A stretch of DNA of 64,000 bases from an uncultured Flavobacteriaceae bacterium (GCA_947494325.1 CANLUS010000005.1:186001-250000); one strand, 5' to 3'; positions 17,273 to 26,892 are shown, numbered from the stretch's first letter. Made by a program: numbers and translations. The notes: generated from the sequence alone by a model not told the origin.

Positions 17273-18061
17273 TCAAAAGTCTAATTTTTGAATTTTGTAT
17301 ACTTCCTTCGAGCTGTTCAGTAGTAAGTTTAATGTAGCTACAGAGGTATTACTGTACAATAGGTGACGAGGTACTATTTTGAGAGGATTTAATAAATCGT
17401 GTTGCTCTAAAACAGTTTTAGTTTGTTTTGCGACAGCCTCCCCAGAATCAATAATTCGAATATTAGAGCCAATGATTTTTTTAATATGTGGAATGAGAAA
17501 AGGGTAGTGGCTACAACCTAATACGATGGCGTCAACGTTAGCTACTAGCATAGGATCTAAGTATTTCTTTAACAATGATGTCATTTCAGGAGTGTCAATT
17601 TTACCCGCCTCAATTAACGGAACAAGGCCTTCTCCAATTTGTTCAATTACTCGTATCCCTTTTGTAAACTTTTTGGAAGTAGCATGAAATAATTCGCTAG
17701 ATAGTGTTCCTTTTGTTGCTAAAATTCCAATAGCATTGGTAGTAGTTTGTAGGGCGGCAGGCTTAATAGCAGGTTCGATCCCAATAAACGGAATATCATA
17801 GTTTTGTCGTAAAAATGAAATTGCATTAGTCGTTGCTGTATTACATGCTACCACTATAATTTTACATCCTTTATCGATGAGGAGTTCAGTATTTTTAATA
17901 CTAAACTCGAGTATCTTTTTCTTTGATTTTTGTCCGTAAGGTGCATTTTTACTATCTGCTAGATAAATAGTATCTTCAAAAGGTAAGAGTGTTGTTATTT
18001 CTTTCCAAATAGAAACACCTCCAACTCCAGAATCAAAAACACCTATGGCTTGCTTTTTCAT
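17273..18061 (-). CDS. murI: Glutamate racemase
   Basis: Cytoplasmic enzyme making D-glutamate for peptidoglycan. The 262-residue product has the family motifs in order: IGVFDSGVGGVSI (Asp10 region), YLADSKNAPYGQKS, VVACNTATTNA (catalytic Cys73), IGIEPAIKPA, and LGCSHYPFLIP (second catalytic Cys). Length is normal. A terminator lies just upstream, separating it from the OmpH operon, so it may need its own promoter in the 79 bases before its ATG or depend on read-through. I see no clear TAnnTTTG there. Confidence 0.97.
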   Translation of the reverse strand: MKKQAIGVFDSGVGGVSIWKEITTLLPFEDTIYLADSKNAPYGQKSKKKILEFSIKNTELLIDKGCKIIVVACNTATTNAISFLRQNYDIPFIGIEPAIKPAALQTTTNAIGILATKGTLSSELFHATSKKFTKGIRVIEQIGEGLVPLIEAGKIDTPEMTSLLKKYLDPMLVANVDAIVLGCSHYPFLIPHIKKIIGSNIRIIDSGEAVAKQTKTVLEQHDLLNPLKIVPRHLLYSNTSVATLNLLLNSSKEVYKIQKLDF

Positions 18062-18077
18062 ATTACTACAAAAATAG

Positions 18078-18119
18078 AAAATCCCACTTTGATATCCATA
18101 GATTCCAAAGTGGGATTTT
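18078..18119 (-). terminator. Terminator after the bamA-ompH operon
   Basis: AAAATCCCACTTT and AAAGTGGGATTTT form a perfect 13-bp stem with a 16-base loop, 21 bases past the ompH stop on the minus strand; AT-rich flanks on both sides. Confidence 0.8.
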
Positions 18120-18140
18120 TATATGTTACTTAAAAGAATT

Positions 18141-18653
18141 TTATTTCATTCCTAATTTTGCTTTTACAGCAGCCATTAAGTCTTCACCGGTAAAAACGAT
18201 TAACCCTGATCCAGGAGATGAATCCATTACATACTGAATTCCTTTTGCCGCCGCAACATCTTTAATAGCTTTCTGTGCTTTTTCACTGATAGGCTTGTAA
18301 AGATCCATTCTTCTTTTTTCTAGCTCTTGCTGTGCTTGTTGAGCATATACCTGTAATTTTTTTTGTAATTCACCAACTTCAACTTGACGCTTTTGATTTT
18401 CAGCATCTGTCTGTGTTGGAGCTTCGGCATCATACTTTTGTAATTTTGCTTGTAAAGAACTTGTTTGCGATTTATATTCAGTATCGTATGCTTGCGCAAC
18501 TTTCTTTAATTCTTCTTGCATTTGTTTCGTTTCTGGCATCGCTGCAACTAACTCTTGCGAATTTATATGTGCTACTTTTGACTGTGCATTTGCCGCCGTC
18601 ATAACTCCAAAAAATAGTACACCTGCTACTAGTAGTTTTTTAAATAATCTCAT
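18141..18653 (-). CDS. OmpH/Skp family periplasmic chaperone (1)
   Basis: A 170-residue protein with a signal peptide (ending TAANAQ, near residue 24), then KVAHINSQELVAAMPE and long alpha-helical arms (about 45-130) typical of Skp. Skp-type trimers hold unfolded outer-membrane proteins on their way to BamA. It lies 23 bases downstream of a second OmpH gene and below bamA in one minus-strand operon, which fits the role. The C-terminal part (KGIQYVMDSSPGSGLIVFTGEDL) is the usual end of this family. Confidence 0.93.
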   Translation of the reverse strand: MRLFKKLLVAGVLFFGVMTAANAQSKVAHINSQELVAAMPETKQMQEELKKVAQAYDTEYKSQTSSLQAKLQKYDAEAPTQTDAENQKRQVEVGELQKKLQVYAQQAQQELEKRRMDLYKPISEKAQKAIKDVAAAKGIQYVMDSSPGSGLIVFTGEDLMAAVKAKLGMK

Positions 18654-18676
18654 TTGTTTTACGTATTAATATTAAT

Positions 18677-19489
18677 TTAATTTTTGTTGTTTTTAATTGA
18701 ATCTTTGGCTCTTTGAGCTGCTTTTATTTTAGCTTCTCTCTCTTTTCGTCGTCGTTCTATCTCTTCTAAACGTTTTTTACGTTTCTCTTCTTGCGCCTTT
18801 TTGATTTCAGCTCTTCGCTTGGCTCGTTCTTCATTTTGAGCTTTTATTTTATCTTTTAAAGCTTGATTTTTTGCAATCTTATCATCGAGTTTTGCTTTCG
18901 TTTCGTTAGCTTTTTCAATAGCAGCAGCACTCTTTTCAACTTTTTTATCCTCGATTGCCTTTAGCCTTCTACCTTTTACTATTTTATTTAATACTTGCTC
19001 GCTAATATCATATTTTTTGTTTGAATATAACATTATCAAATCACTCGATTTGTCAAATACCATATCATATTTTTTCTGTACCGATATTTCTTGGATAGCA
19101 TTATATATTTGGTCTTGAACTGGTTTCACTAGTTGTTTACGCAACATATATAAGTCACCAGTAGGTCCGAAATAACCTGCTTGTAAATTCTTTAAATCGA
19201 GTTCTTTTATTTGAATATCTTCTTCTCTTTCATCATTTAGATCATCAGTTAGCAACGCTTTCTCGTTACTTAAATCAACTTTCATAATTTCAATCTCTCG
19301 CTTCAAAGCATCTAATCTTTGTTGCCAAGTAATAACGCGGGCTTTTAATCTCTCTTGAGCCTCTGTATATTCTGGTACATTCTCTAATATGTATTCCATA
19401 TCTATATAAGCAATTTTTTGCGGCTTTTGAGCCACTGCTATAGTGCTTATGAGTATAGTGAGTACAAAGAATATCTTACGTGTCAACAT
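18677..19489 (-). CDS. OmpH/Skp family periplasmic chaperone (2), with long charged tail
   Basis: About 270 residues from the ATG at 19489, which begins a proper signal peptide (MLTRKIFFVLTILISTIAVAQ); an upstream in-frame Met at 19537 would bury the signal. The Skp core follows (KIAYIDMEYILENVPEY, helices to about 170). From about residue 180 to the end it adds a highly charged Lys/Arg/Glu helix (RAEIKKAQEEKRKKRLEEI ...), which standard Skp (about 160 residues) lacks and which may be a coiled coil. It follows bamA by 61 bases in the same operon. Confidence 0.92.
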   Translation of the reverse strand: MLTRKIFFVLTILISTIAVAQKPQKIAYIDMEYILENVPEYTEAQERLKARVITWQQRLDALKREIEIMKVDLSNEKALLTDDLNDEREEDIQIKELDLKNLQAGYFGPTGDLYMLRKQLVKPVQDQIYNAIQEISVQKKYDMVFDKSSDLIMLYSNKKYDISEQVLNKIVKGRRLKAIEDKKVEKSAAAIEKANETKAKLDDKIAKNQALKDKIKAQNEERAKRRAEIKKAQEEKRKKRLEEIERRRKEREAKIKAAQRAKDSIKNNKN

Positions 19490-19550
19490 ACATTGTGTAT
19501 TTAGAAAAAACCGTGCCAAAGTTCTAAGTGTCTGCAAATGTACTGATTTT

Positions 19551-22172
19551 TTAGAATTGTTGACCGATTATAAAATGTGGCTGCCAGCCCGAAACAACTC
19601 CCGGTACACCTGGCGTATCGTCAAAGCCGTATCCATAATCAATCCCAAGTAATCCAAAGGCAGGCATAAAGATTCGAACACCTACTCCAGCAGACCTTTT
19701 CAATTTAAACGGATCGAAGTTTTTGAAATTATCAGCAGTATTTCCCGCTTCTAAGAAACCTAAAACATATATAGAAGCTGAAGGTTTAAGTGTTAGTGGA
19801 TATCTTAATTCCAACGACACCTTATTGTAAACAGCGCTACCGGCAGAATTCCCTGTAGTTGGGTCTACTGATAAACTCGAGTTTTCATATCCTCTAAGGC
19901 CAATTGTTTGTCTACCATCGAATTGACCTTGATTTAAGCCATCACCACCTAAAAAGAAACGTTCAAATGGTGATAATCCTTTTCCTGAATTGTAGTCTCC
20001 TAGAAATCCGAATTCAGCACTCGATAATAGTACTAATTGATTACCTGGTTTACCAGCAATTGTACTATACCATTTTCCACTAAAATTAAATTTATAGAAT
20101 TCAAGCAATTCTAATCTCTCTTCGTTTGTTGCATTCGAAAAATCTTTTCCGCTAATAGATGCATACGGAGGAGTGAATTTTGCGCCAATATTAAAGGTAG
20201 AACCTGAAGTTGGAAATATAGGGTTCGGCCCTGCTGAATTTCTACCAAAATTTACAGCGAAGTTTAAGTTATTTGATACTCCATTACTTGAGTCGAATAT
20301 ACGACCCAGGAAGAAGTTATTCAGCTTATATCTTTGATAACTCAGTACCGTAGATAAAGTAAAATAATCATCTGGCCATTTTAAACGTTGACTAACTCCT
20401 AAAGTTGCTCCAAGTATATTCAAACGCTGACTTCTATCAACATTTCTTGTAGCGGGGTTAAAATTGAACTGACTTGAACTATATAATGAGAAGGACAAAG
20501 ATCGTGGTCTTTTGCCTCCCAACCAAGGTTCGGTAAATGACAAACTGTATACGCTAGAAAATCTACTTGCCTGTGCACGCAGAGATACTGTTTGACCATC
20601 ACCTCGAGGTACAGGTCTATATTCGCTGCCTTTAAATAAATTTTTGACTGAGAAGTTACTAAATGATAGTCCTAAGGTACCGACGAAAGCACCACCACCA
20701 AAACCACCTTGCAGCTCAATTTGACTTGCTCCTTTTTCAGCAACAGCATATTCAATATCCACCGTTTTGTCTCCATAATTTGGCTGTACATCTGGGACAA
20801 TGTTTTCTGGATCAATATAAGGTAGTTGACCTACCTCACGAATCGTACGTATAATATTTTGTCGGCTGAAAAGCTGTCCAGGTCTTGTTCTAATTTCTCG
20901 AATTAAAACATGATCATTTGTAATCACGTTTCCAGTTAAGGAAACTTTGCGAACGGTAGCTGGTTCATCCTCTTGAATTCTAATTTCTATATCGATAGTA
21001 TCATTTTCTACACTAGTTTCTACAGGAATAACTCTACTAAAGAGGTATCCATTATTTAGATACGTGTTTGTAATATCTTGAGAATCGGGAGTGCCATCTC
21101 CTTTAACCTGTTCATTTAATAATTTACTATCGTAAATATCACCCTTTTCTAACAATAAAAAGGCTTTTAATTGTTCATCTGTGTATACAGAATTTCCTAG
21201 AAAGCGAATGTCTCCAAAGTAATATCTATTTCCTTCGTTTACTGTAATATCTAAATTAATAGTATTATCATCATTCCAAGATATCGAATCCTTTATAACT
21301 TGGGCATCTCGATAACCTTTTTCACGGTATTTTTCAATCAAATTTTCTAAATCTGCTGTATATCTTTCTTCTATATACTTTGAAGGTTTAAAAATATGAA
21401 ATGGGTTTTTTTGTTTCGTCTTTTTGAGAAGCTTCTTTAAGCGTTTCGTTTTAAAGGCTTTGTTTCCAGAAAACCGTAAATTTTTAATTTTAATTTTCTC
21501 ACCTTTATTAATAATGACTAATGCTTTTTGAGTATTATTATCAGTAGTATCAATTTTAGTGTCAATAGTAACATTAGCCTTCAAAAAACCTTTATCAATA
21601 TATTCTTTGGCAATATAGTTTTTTGTAGTTGTCAACAAATTTTCGGTGAGCATGGCTCCCTTTTGAAATTCAGTATCTTTTTGTAATTCTTCGGCCTTAT
21701 TTTTTTTCACTCCTTGGATAGTGACACTGCTTAATTTAGACAGTTCTTTAACTGCAAATTCTAAATAAATAGTTTCGCCGTCAATTTGAGTGGCATAGAC
21801 TTCAACATCGCTAAATAATTTCGAATTCCATAATTTTTTTATGGCTGATGTTAATTTGTCTCCTGGAATTTTAATCGGCTGACCTACTGTAAGTTCAGAG
21901 AAAACAGTAATTGACTGATCACTAAACTGTTCGTTACCTTTTACATTAATTCCACCAAGGATATAAGTTTTAGTCGTATTAAATAACTCTTTCGATAATT
22001 GCGGTTTTTTTGGAACCGTATCCTGAACTATTTTGGCAACTGAATCATTAGCTGCAGCATTGAAAGTTACTTTAGCAATTGAGTCGTTTTGTGCATTTTT
22101 TTCTTGGGCTTTAGCAGAAAATAATACTAAAGTAAAACATAAAAATAGTAGGTTATTTTTCAGTTTGTTCAT
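19551..22172 (-). CDS. bamA: Outer membrane protein assembly factor BamA
   Basis: The central pore of the machine that inserts beta-barrel proteins. About 873 residues from the ATG at 22172 (MNKLKNNLLFLCFTLVLFSAKAQ signal peptide). POTRA domains cover roughly residues 60-460 (for example NGYLFSRVIPVETSVENDT, VRKVSLTGNVITNDHVLIREI), then a 16-strand Omp85 barrel with the loop-6 motif GDGLNQGQFDG nearby RGYEN, ending in F (IIGQQF), the usual insertion signal. A Q-E-K-N/D-rich linker after the signal is typical of Bacteroidota. The start lies 20 bases inside the 3' end of uppS, implying coupled translation. Confidence 0.96.
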   Translation of the reverse strand: MNKLKNNLLFLCFTLVLFSAKAQEKNAQNDSIAKVTFNAAANDSVAKIVQDTVPKKPQLSKELFNTTKTYILGGINVKGNEQFSDQSITVFSELTVGQPIKIPGDKLTSAIKKLWNSKLFSDVEVYATQIDGETIYLEFAVKELSKLSSVTIQGVKKNKAEELQKDTEFQKGAMLTENLLTTTKNYIAKEYIDKGFLKANVTIDTKIDTTDNNTQKALVIINKGEKIKIKNLRFSGNKAFKTKRLKKLLKKTKQKNPFHIFKPSKYIEERYTADLENLIEKYREKGYRDAQVIKDSISWNDDNTINLDITVNEGNRYYFGDIRFLGNSVYTDEQLKAFLLLEKGDIYDSKLLNEQVKGDGTPDSQDITNTYLNNGYLFSRVIPVETSVENDTIDIEIRIQEDEPATVRKVSLTGNVITNDHVLIREIRTRPGQLFSRQNIIRTIREVGQLPYIDPENIVPDVQPNYGDKTVDIEYAVAEKGASQIELQGGFGGGAFVGTLGLSFSNFSVKNLFKGSEYRPVPRGDGQTVSLRAQASRFSSVYSLSFTEPWLGGKRPRSLSFSLYSSSQFNFNPATRNVDRSQRLNILGATLGVSQRLKWPDDYFTLSTVLSYQRYKLNNFFLGRIFDSSNGVSNNLNFAVNFGRNSAGPNPIFPTSGSTFNIGAKFTPPYASISGKDFSNATNEERLELLEFYKFNFSGKWYSTIAGKPGNQLVLLSSAEFGFLGDYNSGKGLSPFERFFLGGDGLNQGQFDGRQTIGLRGYENSSLSVDPTTGNSAGSAVYNKVSLELRYPLTLKPSASIYVLGFLEAGNTADNFKNFDPFKLKRSAGVGVRIFMPAFGLLGIDYGYGFDDTPGVPGVVSGWQPHFIIGQQF

Positions 22173-22917
22173 TCCTGTCTTGTAATTGTTCACTTGTTTT
22201 TCCGAAACGTCTTTCTCGGTTTTGATAATCTAATATTGCTTCGAAAAAATGTTCTTTTCTAAAATCTGGCCAAAGTGTATTTGTAAAGTACAATTCAGCA
22301 TAAGCAATTTGCCATAAAAGGAAGTTGCTAATTCGTTGTTCACCACTCGTACGTATCAAAAAATCAACGTCGGGCAAAGTAAATGTATATAAATGGTTAT
22401 TTATAATTTTTTCATCAATTTCTTCCGTCAAAAGTTCTTTATTAACAACTTTTTTAGATATTTTTTTGATTGCATTAACAATTTCTTCCCTAGATCCATA
22501 GCTCAAAGCTAGGATTAATGTAAGATGGGTGTTGTCTTTTGTTTTTTCGACAACTTCTAAAAGTTCCTTGTGTGCTTTTTTTGGAAGATTATCAATATTA
22601 CCAATGCACTCTAATTTGATATTGTTTTTTTGAAGTCTTTTTAGTTCATCTTTAAGTGAAGTAACTAACAAGCTCATTAATACGTCAATTTCTTTTTTTG
22701 GTCTATTCCAGTTTTCGGTAGAGAAGGCATATAAGGTAAGTACCTTAATATTAATCTCTGCAGCAGCTTCAATCGTCTCTCGAACTGCTTTAACTCCATT
22801 TTTATGACCAAAAACACGGGCCATTCCTTTCTTTTTAGCCCAACGCCCATTACCGTCCATAATAACAGCAACATGTTTAGGCGTATTCTTAGTATTTATT
22901 TTTGATTTTATATCCAT
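22153..22917 (-). CDS. uppS: Isoprenyl transferase (undecaprenyl diphosphate synthase)
   Basis: Makes the C55 lipid carrier for peptidoglycan and O-antigen. The 254-residue protein shows VAVIMDGNGRWAKKKG (Mg-binding Asp21), HKNGVKAVRETIEAA, TLYAFSTENWNRP, SYGSREEIVNAIKKI, DFLIRTSGEQRISNFLLWQ and ELYFTNTLWPDF, all family signatures. It lies between DUF6089 and bamA, with only 6 bases to the former and an overlap with the latter. This DUF6089-uppS-bamA-ompH order is conserved in flavobacteria to my knowledge. Confidence 0.97.
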   Translation of the reverse strand: MDIKSKINTKNTPKHVAVIMDGNGRWAKKKGMARVFGHKNGVKAVRETIEAAAEINIKVLTLYAFSTENWNRPKKEIDVLMSLLVTSLKDELKRLQKNNIKLECIGNIDNLPKKAHKELLEVVEKTKDNTHLTLILALSYGSREEIVNAIKKISKKVVNKELLTEEIDEKIINNHLYTFTLPDVDFLIRTSGEQRISNFLLWQIAYAELYFTNTLWPDFRKEHFFEAILDYQNRERRFGKTSEQLQDRNEQTEK

Positions 22918-22923
22918 GACCTA

Positions 22924-23598
22924 TTAAAAGAAACCTTTGTAGCATCCAGGTCGACCAAAGGCGTAAACCACTGAGATTCCAGTAAACACGTACCAATCAT
23001 TACTATTGGGGTTACCAAAAGAACGTTGAGGTGAATCTATGTTATGGTTGTTAAGGTCTATATTATCCTTAAAGGTATAGTGGATAGTGGTTTCTAACGC
23101 AATACCTATATTTTCAGCAAGTTTCGCTTTATAACCGAGTCCAAATGGTAATGAAATATTAAATTTTCTAGCACTTGTTCCATCATCTTCAATAAAGGCA
23201 TATGAATTTATTCCGGCTTGAGCGATAATATAAGGAGTATGTGTATATCCGGTTTGAGACAAACTATACTTGAAAAAACTAAACTCAATTCCAGCCGCCG
23301 CTTCAATTAAATTGTTTTGAAAACTAATGGAGGTGCCTGGGGCACTAATGGGTCTATTAACTTTTGAATTGTCGGCTTTAAGAGGCGTATATATCAAAGT
23401 GCCTCTAAAAGTTATTCTTGGAGTATAATTGAATTTTCCAATTAATCCGGCCGCCGGACTATTCGGATTAATATAAGTAGTTGGACCTATATCACCAATA
23501 TAATTACTGCCTCCAGCAAAAACACCAGCCTCAAAAAGTTGAGCATGGCCAACTGAGGTAAACAACGTAATAACTAAAATTAAAAAAAGTTTCTTCAT
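22924..23598 (-). CDS. DUF6089 family outer-membrane beta-barrel protein
   Basis: A 224-residue exported protein: signal peptide (TLFTSVGHAQ) followed by FEAGVFAGGSNYIGDIGPTTYINP, a typical start of DUF6089, and alternating beta strands consistent with an 8-stranded barrel (GLIGKFNYTPRITFRGTLIY, YIIAQAGINSYAF, IALETTIHYTF). It is first in the uppS-bamA-ompH operon. The barrel role is inferred from sequence pattern and context; no function has been established that I know of. Confidence 0.88.
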   Translation of the reverse strand: MKKLFLILVITLFTSVGHAQLFEAGVFAGGSNYIGDIGPTTYINPNSPAAGLIGKFNYTPRITFRGTLIYTPLKADNSKVNRPISAPGTSISFQNNLIEAAAGIEFSFFKYSLSQTGYTHTPYIIAQAGINSYAFIEDDGTSARKFNISLPFGLGYKAKLAENIGIALETTIHYTFKDNIDLNNHNIDSPQRSFGNPNSNDWYVFTGISVVYAFGRPGCYKGFF

Positions 23599-23614
23599 TT
23601 TTAAAAAGGGTTTG

Positions 23615-23622
23615 CAAATATA
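23615..23622 (-). promoter_or_regulatory. -7 element of the DUF6089-uppS-bamA-ompH operon
   Basis: TATATTTG on the minus strand matches TAnnTTTG and ends 16 bases before the DUF6089 ATG. No clear TTG at -33. Confidence 0.5.
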
Positions 23623-23716
23623 AATAAATCTATATTGTTTGGGTAGTTAAAAATGGTCTTTTTTGATTAACAGTTTTTATTGTATATTATTGTTGTAAAG
23701 TGTATTAAGTTATCCT

Positions 23717-24589
23717 TTAATTACGTTTATCTTCACCCCAGAGTAGTTTTGCCCGCAAGGTTTTCAAGAATGTCTGTTCATGCAGTTGAAGAATTTTTAA
23801 AGTAAAAGGCGCTTTTTTAATAAAGACTTCAGTTTCATTATCGACAACTGTTATTCTTGAATCTAAGGAGATTAACGCTTGTTTTTCTCGACCAATAATT
23901 TTTAATTTTATACGAGTTTCATCTGGAATTACTAAGGGCCTAGCATTTAAATTATGCGGTGCAATTGGCGTTAAAACAAAACTTTTAGCTTGTGGTGTAA
24001 TGACTGGTCCACCACAACTTAAGGAATAACCGGTAGATCCTGTTGGTGTAGAAATTATAAGTCCGTCTGCCCAATAGGATGTTAAATATTCTTCATCCAA
24101 GTACGTTTCTACAGTAATCATAGAAGTAGTATTTCTCCTGGCAACCGTTACTTCGTTTAATGCGAAGTTAAGCTCTTCAAGAGCTTCATTTTGACTTGAT
24201 GTTTTGACTTGAAGAAGAGAACGTTCTTTAATCGTATATTGTTTTTCTATTAATGCGCTAACAGCTCCTTTTATATGCTCTTTTTGTATGGTAGCTAAAA
24301 AACCCAGACGACCAGTATTGATTCCGATAATTGGAATGTTAAGGTCTCGAACATAGGTAATCGCTCTTAAAAAAGTTCCATCTCCTCCAATGGTAAACAT
24401 TAAATTAAAGGAATTGTTTAAGTCATTATAGTTGGAAAAAGTGCTTATTTTTTTTCCGGCTCCTAAAAGATCATAAAATTGCTTTTCAATAACCAATTCT
24501 ATATCATGTGCTTCCAAGCATTCTAATAATACTTCAAGGTATTCTAGTGCCTCATTCTTATAATTTTGTCCGTAGATTGCTACTTTCAT
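23717..24589 (-). CDS. nadK: NAD kinase
   Basis: Phosphorylates NAD to NADP in the cytoplasm. The 290-residue protein carries the GGDGTFLRAI motif (conserved Asp in GGDG), NTGRLGFLA, NEVTVARR, YWADGLIISTPTGSTGYSLSCGGP and ITPIAPHNLNARPLVIPD, all standard for bacterial NadK. It follows the CBS-domain gene by 4 bases on the same strand, in the conserved CBS-nadK pair. Confidence 0.97.
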   Translation of the reverse strand: MKVAIYGQNYKNEALEYLEVLLECLEAHDIELVIEKQFYDLLGAGKKISTFSNYNDLNNSFNLMFTIGGDGTFLRAITYVRDLNIPIIGINTGRLGFLATIQKEHIKGAVSALIEKQYTIKERSLLQVKTSSQNEALEELNFALNEVTVARRNTTSMITVETYLDEEYLTSYWADGLIISTPTGSTGYSLSCGGPVITPQAKSFVLTPIAPHNLNARPLVIPDETRIKLKIIGREKQALISLDSRITVVDNETEVFIKKAPFTLKILQLHEQTFLKTLRAKLLWGEDKRN

Positions 24590-24593
24590 AAGG

Positions 24594-25253
24594 TTACATG
24601 TTTAGATATCTTTGAAGGTAGTCTGAGCGTTCTTTTAAACTATTGAGGTATTCATCTTCTTGAATACCAGTAATAATAGTGTATTCGTATCTTCTGAAAG
24701 ATTGAATCGTATTATTTAAATCTTGATCATTTAATTTAATAGTTATTTCTGCCTCTTCGTTTTTGATATTTGAAATAAATGCACCTAATAATTTACCATT
24801 ATTAGATTCAATAATTTGAGAAATTTCGCTAAATGAATAATCCTTCATGGGCTTGGAAACGACAAGTATCGCTCCCGCTTCACTTAGAAAGGGTGTATTA
24901 TTAAAGATATGTAAGATATCGGTTAACTCGTAATAACCAATATATTTCTTTTTGTCATTAATTGCAGGTAATATCGAAGTATCGTTCGCTGCAAATTCTT
25001 TTAAAAGCTCAAACCAGTTCGTATGCTCAAAGGCAAAAAAAGTAGTGTAGAGATATTTAAAATCGGAAATTTTGCTATCGCCTTCTTCTATTATTTGAAC
25101 GTCGGTTTCCGAAATTGAACCAATGTACATATGATCATCAACGATCGGTAAATGTGTAAAAGTCAAATGCTCAAAGAGTTTTTGTGCCTTTGCAATTGTA
25201 TCGTTTGGGGATAGTGCTTTTACGTCTTTCGATATGTAATCTGATGTTTGCAT
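24594..25253 (-). CDS. CBS-domain protein
   Basis: About 219 residues from the ATG at 25253 (an in-frame TTG at 25265 is less likely). Two CBS motifs cover about residues 1-120 (VKALSPNDTIAKAQKLFEHLTFTHLPIVDDHMYIGSIS and DTSILPAINDKKKYIGYYELTDIL), followed by an ACT-like alpha/beta region (GAILVVSKPMKDYSFSEISQIIESNNGKL). CBS pairs bind adenosine nucleotides, so a regulatory role near nadK is plausible but not shown. It is divergent from pdxJ. Confidence 0.85.
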   Translation of the reverse strand: MQTSDYISKDVKALSPNDTIAKAQKLFEHLTFTHLPIVDDHMYIGSISETDVQIIEEGDSKISDFKYLYTTFFAFEHTNWFELLKEFAANDTSILPAINDKKKYIGYYELTDILHIFNNTPFLSEAGAILVVSKPMKDYSFSEISQIIESNNGKLLGAFISNIKNEEAEITIKLNDQDLNNTIQSFRRYEYTIITGIQEDEYLNSLKERSDYLQRYLNM

Positions 25254-25293
25254 ATATAATTGCAAAATAAGTAAAATAAACTTACAAATGCAC

Positions 25294-25301
25294 TATTTTT
25301 G
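25294..25301 (+). promoter_or_regulatory. -7 element upstream of pdxJ
   Basis: TATTTTTG matches TAnnTTTG, 35 bases before the pdxJ ATG; no TTG at the expected -33 position. Confidence 0.4.
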
Positions 25302-25336
25302 TGCTAGGTAAATTCGATAACTAAAGAATATTTTGA

Positions 25337-26050
25337 ATGACAAAATTAAGCGTAAATATTAATAAGATAGCAACCTTGCGTAATTCACGAGGAGGTAATA
25401 CCCCAAATTTGGTACAGTCAGCTATCGACATTCAGGAATTTGGCGCAGAAGGAATTACAATACATCCGAGACCAGATGAGCGACATATTAAATACCAAGA
25501 CGCCCACGATTTAAAACCTATTGTGACTACAGAATATAACATTGAAGGGAACCCAATTCAATCATTTATCGACTTAGTATTGAATGTGAAACCAACACAG
25601 GTGACCTTAGTTCCAGATGCTGTAGATGCTATAACGTCGAATGCAGGTTGGGATACAAAGACTCACCAAAACTTTTTAACTGAAGTAATTGCCGAGTTTA
25701 AAAGAAATAATGTACGTACTTCAATTTTTATGGATGCAGATTTGCCTTTAATTTCAGCCGCCGCCGAAACAGGGGCAGATAGAATCGAATTGTATACGGA
25801 AGACTTCGCTAAACAATATGCTCTTGGAAATAAGAAAGCAATTGAGCCATATGTAGAAAGTGCAAAATTAGCTACAGATTTAGATCTAGGAATTAATGCA
25901 GGTCACGATTTAAATCTAGAAAATATTCAGTTCTTTGCGAAGAATATACCTAACTTATTAGAAGTGTCTATAGGTCATGCTCTTATAGCTGAATCCCTTT
26001 ATTTAGGATTGCAAAACGTCATTAATATGTACAAATACAAGATGCAATAA
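25337..26050 (+). CDS. pdxJ: Pyridoxine 5'-phosphate synthase
   Basis: Condenses 1-deoxyxylulose 5-phosphate with 3-amino-2-oxopropyl phosphate in vitamin B6 synthesis. The 237-residue TIM barrel shows LSVNINKIATLRNSRGG, GAEGITIHPRPDERHIKYQD (catalytic His/Glu region), QVTLVPD, SIFMDAD, GADRIELYTE and GINAGHDLNLEN. Its pathway partner pdxA is in the same window at 50.7 kb. The stop overlaps the next ATG (TAATG). Confidence 0.97.
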   Translation: MTKLSVNINKIATLRNSRGGNTPNLVQSAIDIQEFGAEGITIHPRPDERHIKYQDAHDLKPIVTTEYNIEGNPIQSFIDLVLNVKPTQVTLVPDAVDAITSNAGWDTKTHQNFLTEVIAEFKRNNVRTSIFMDADLPLISAAAETGADRIELYTEDFAKQYALGNKKAIEPYVESAKLATDLDLGINAGHDLNLENIQFFAKNIPNLLEVSIGHALIAESLYLGLQNVINMYKYKMQ

Positions 26051-26820
26051 TGGAGATATTACATTCTCAAATAATAGGTCATGGTGAGCCATTATTAATT
26101 CTTCATGGCTTTTTAGGAATGAGTGACAATTGGAAGACACTCGGAAACCGTTTCGCTTCCAATTATGAAGTGCATCTCATTGATCAACGAAATCATGGCC
26201 GTAGTTTTCATGCGAATGAATTCGATTACGAAGTGCTGGCGGAAGATTTATCACGATATATAAAACATCATGGACTAAAGAATATAAACTTATTAGGCCA
26301 TTCGATGGGCGGTAAAACGGCCATGTTTTTTGCGGTATCATACCCAGATATTGTCCATAAATTGATGATTGCCGATATCGGACCCCGCTATTATTCTGCT
26401 CATCATCAAGACATTTTAGATGGTTTAAATGCAATAGATTTTTCTAAGCAAACTTCGAGAGGTGCTGTTAACCAGGAATTGGAGAAATATGTTCCTGAAT
26501 TCGGTGTGCGACAATTTTTATTAAAGAATGTATATAGAAAGACCAAAGAACAATTAGCTTTTCGATTTAATCTAGAGGCCTTGACCGATTCTTATGATGA
26601 AGTTGGAGTTCAATTACCTTCGCTATCTAATTACAATGGTAATACCTTGTTTTTACGCGGAGCGAATTCAGGATATATTACTAATGATGATATTGTCTTG
26701 ATTGAAGCTCATTTCCCAAATTATCAAGTAGTTACTGTCAAAAATGCAGGTCATTGGCTACATGCCGAAAATCCCAATGATTTTTATGACTATGTTGTCA
26801 GTTTTTTAATGCCACAGTGA
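26050..26820 (+). CDS. Alpha/beta hydrolase (YbfF-like esterase)
   Basis: A 256-residue hydrolase with the oxyanion motif LHGFLG, nucleophile elbow GHSMGG (Ser85), and catalytic His in NAGHWLHAENP near the C-terminus; DQRNHGRS matches the YbfF/esterase group. The substrate is unknown. It overlaps the pdxJ stop by one base, suggesting co-expression, though a link to vitamin B6 metabolism is not established. Confidence 0.9.
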   Translation: MEILHSQIIGHGEPLLILHGFLGMSDNWKTLGNRFASNYEVHLIDQRNHGRSFHANEFDYEVLAEDLSRYIKHHGLKNINLLGHSMGGKTAMFFAVSYPDIVHKLMIADIGPRYYSAHHQDILDGLNAIDFSKQTSRGAVNQELEKYVPEFGVRQFLLKNVYRKTKEQLAFRFNLEALTDSYDEVGVQLPSLSNYNGNTLFLRGANSGYITNDDIVLIEAHFPNYQVVTVKNAGHWLHAENPNDFYDYVVSFLMPQ

Positions 26821-26892
26821 TTTTGGCATAATTGTAGTCATTCTTAATGTAAATTCGGTTTCTATGTAGTGAAATCGATTAAAAAAGATATT

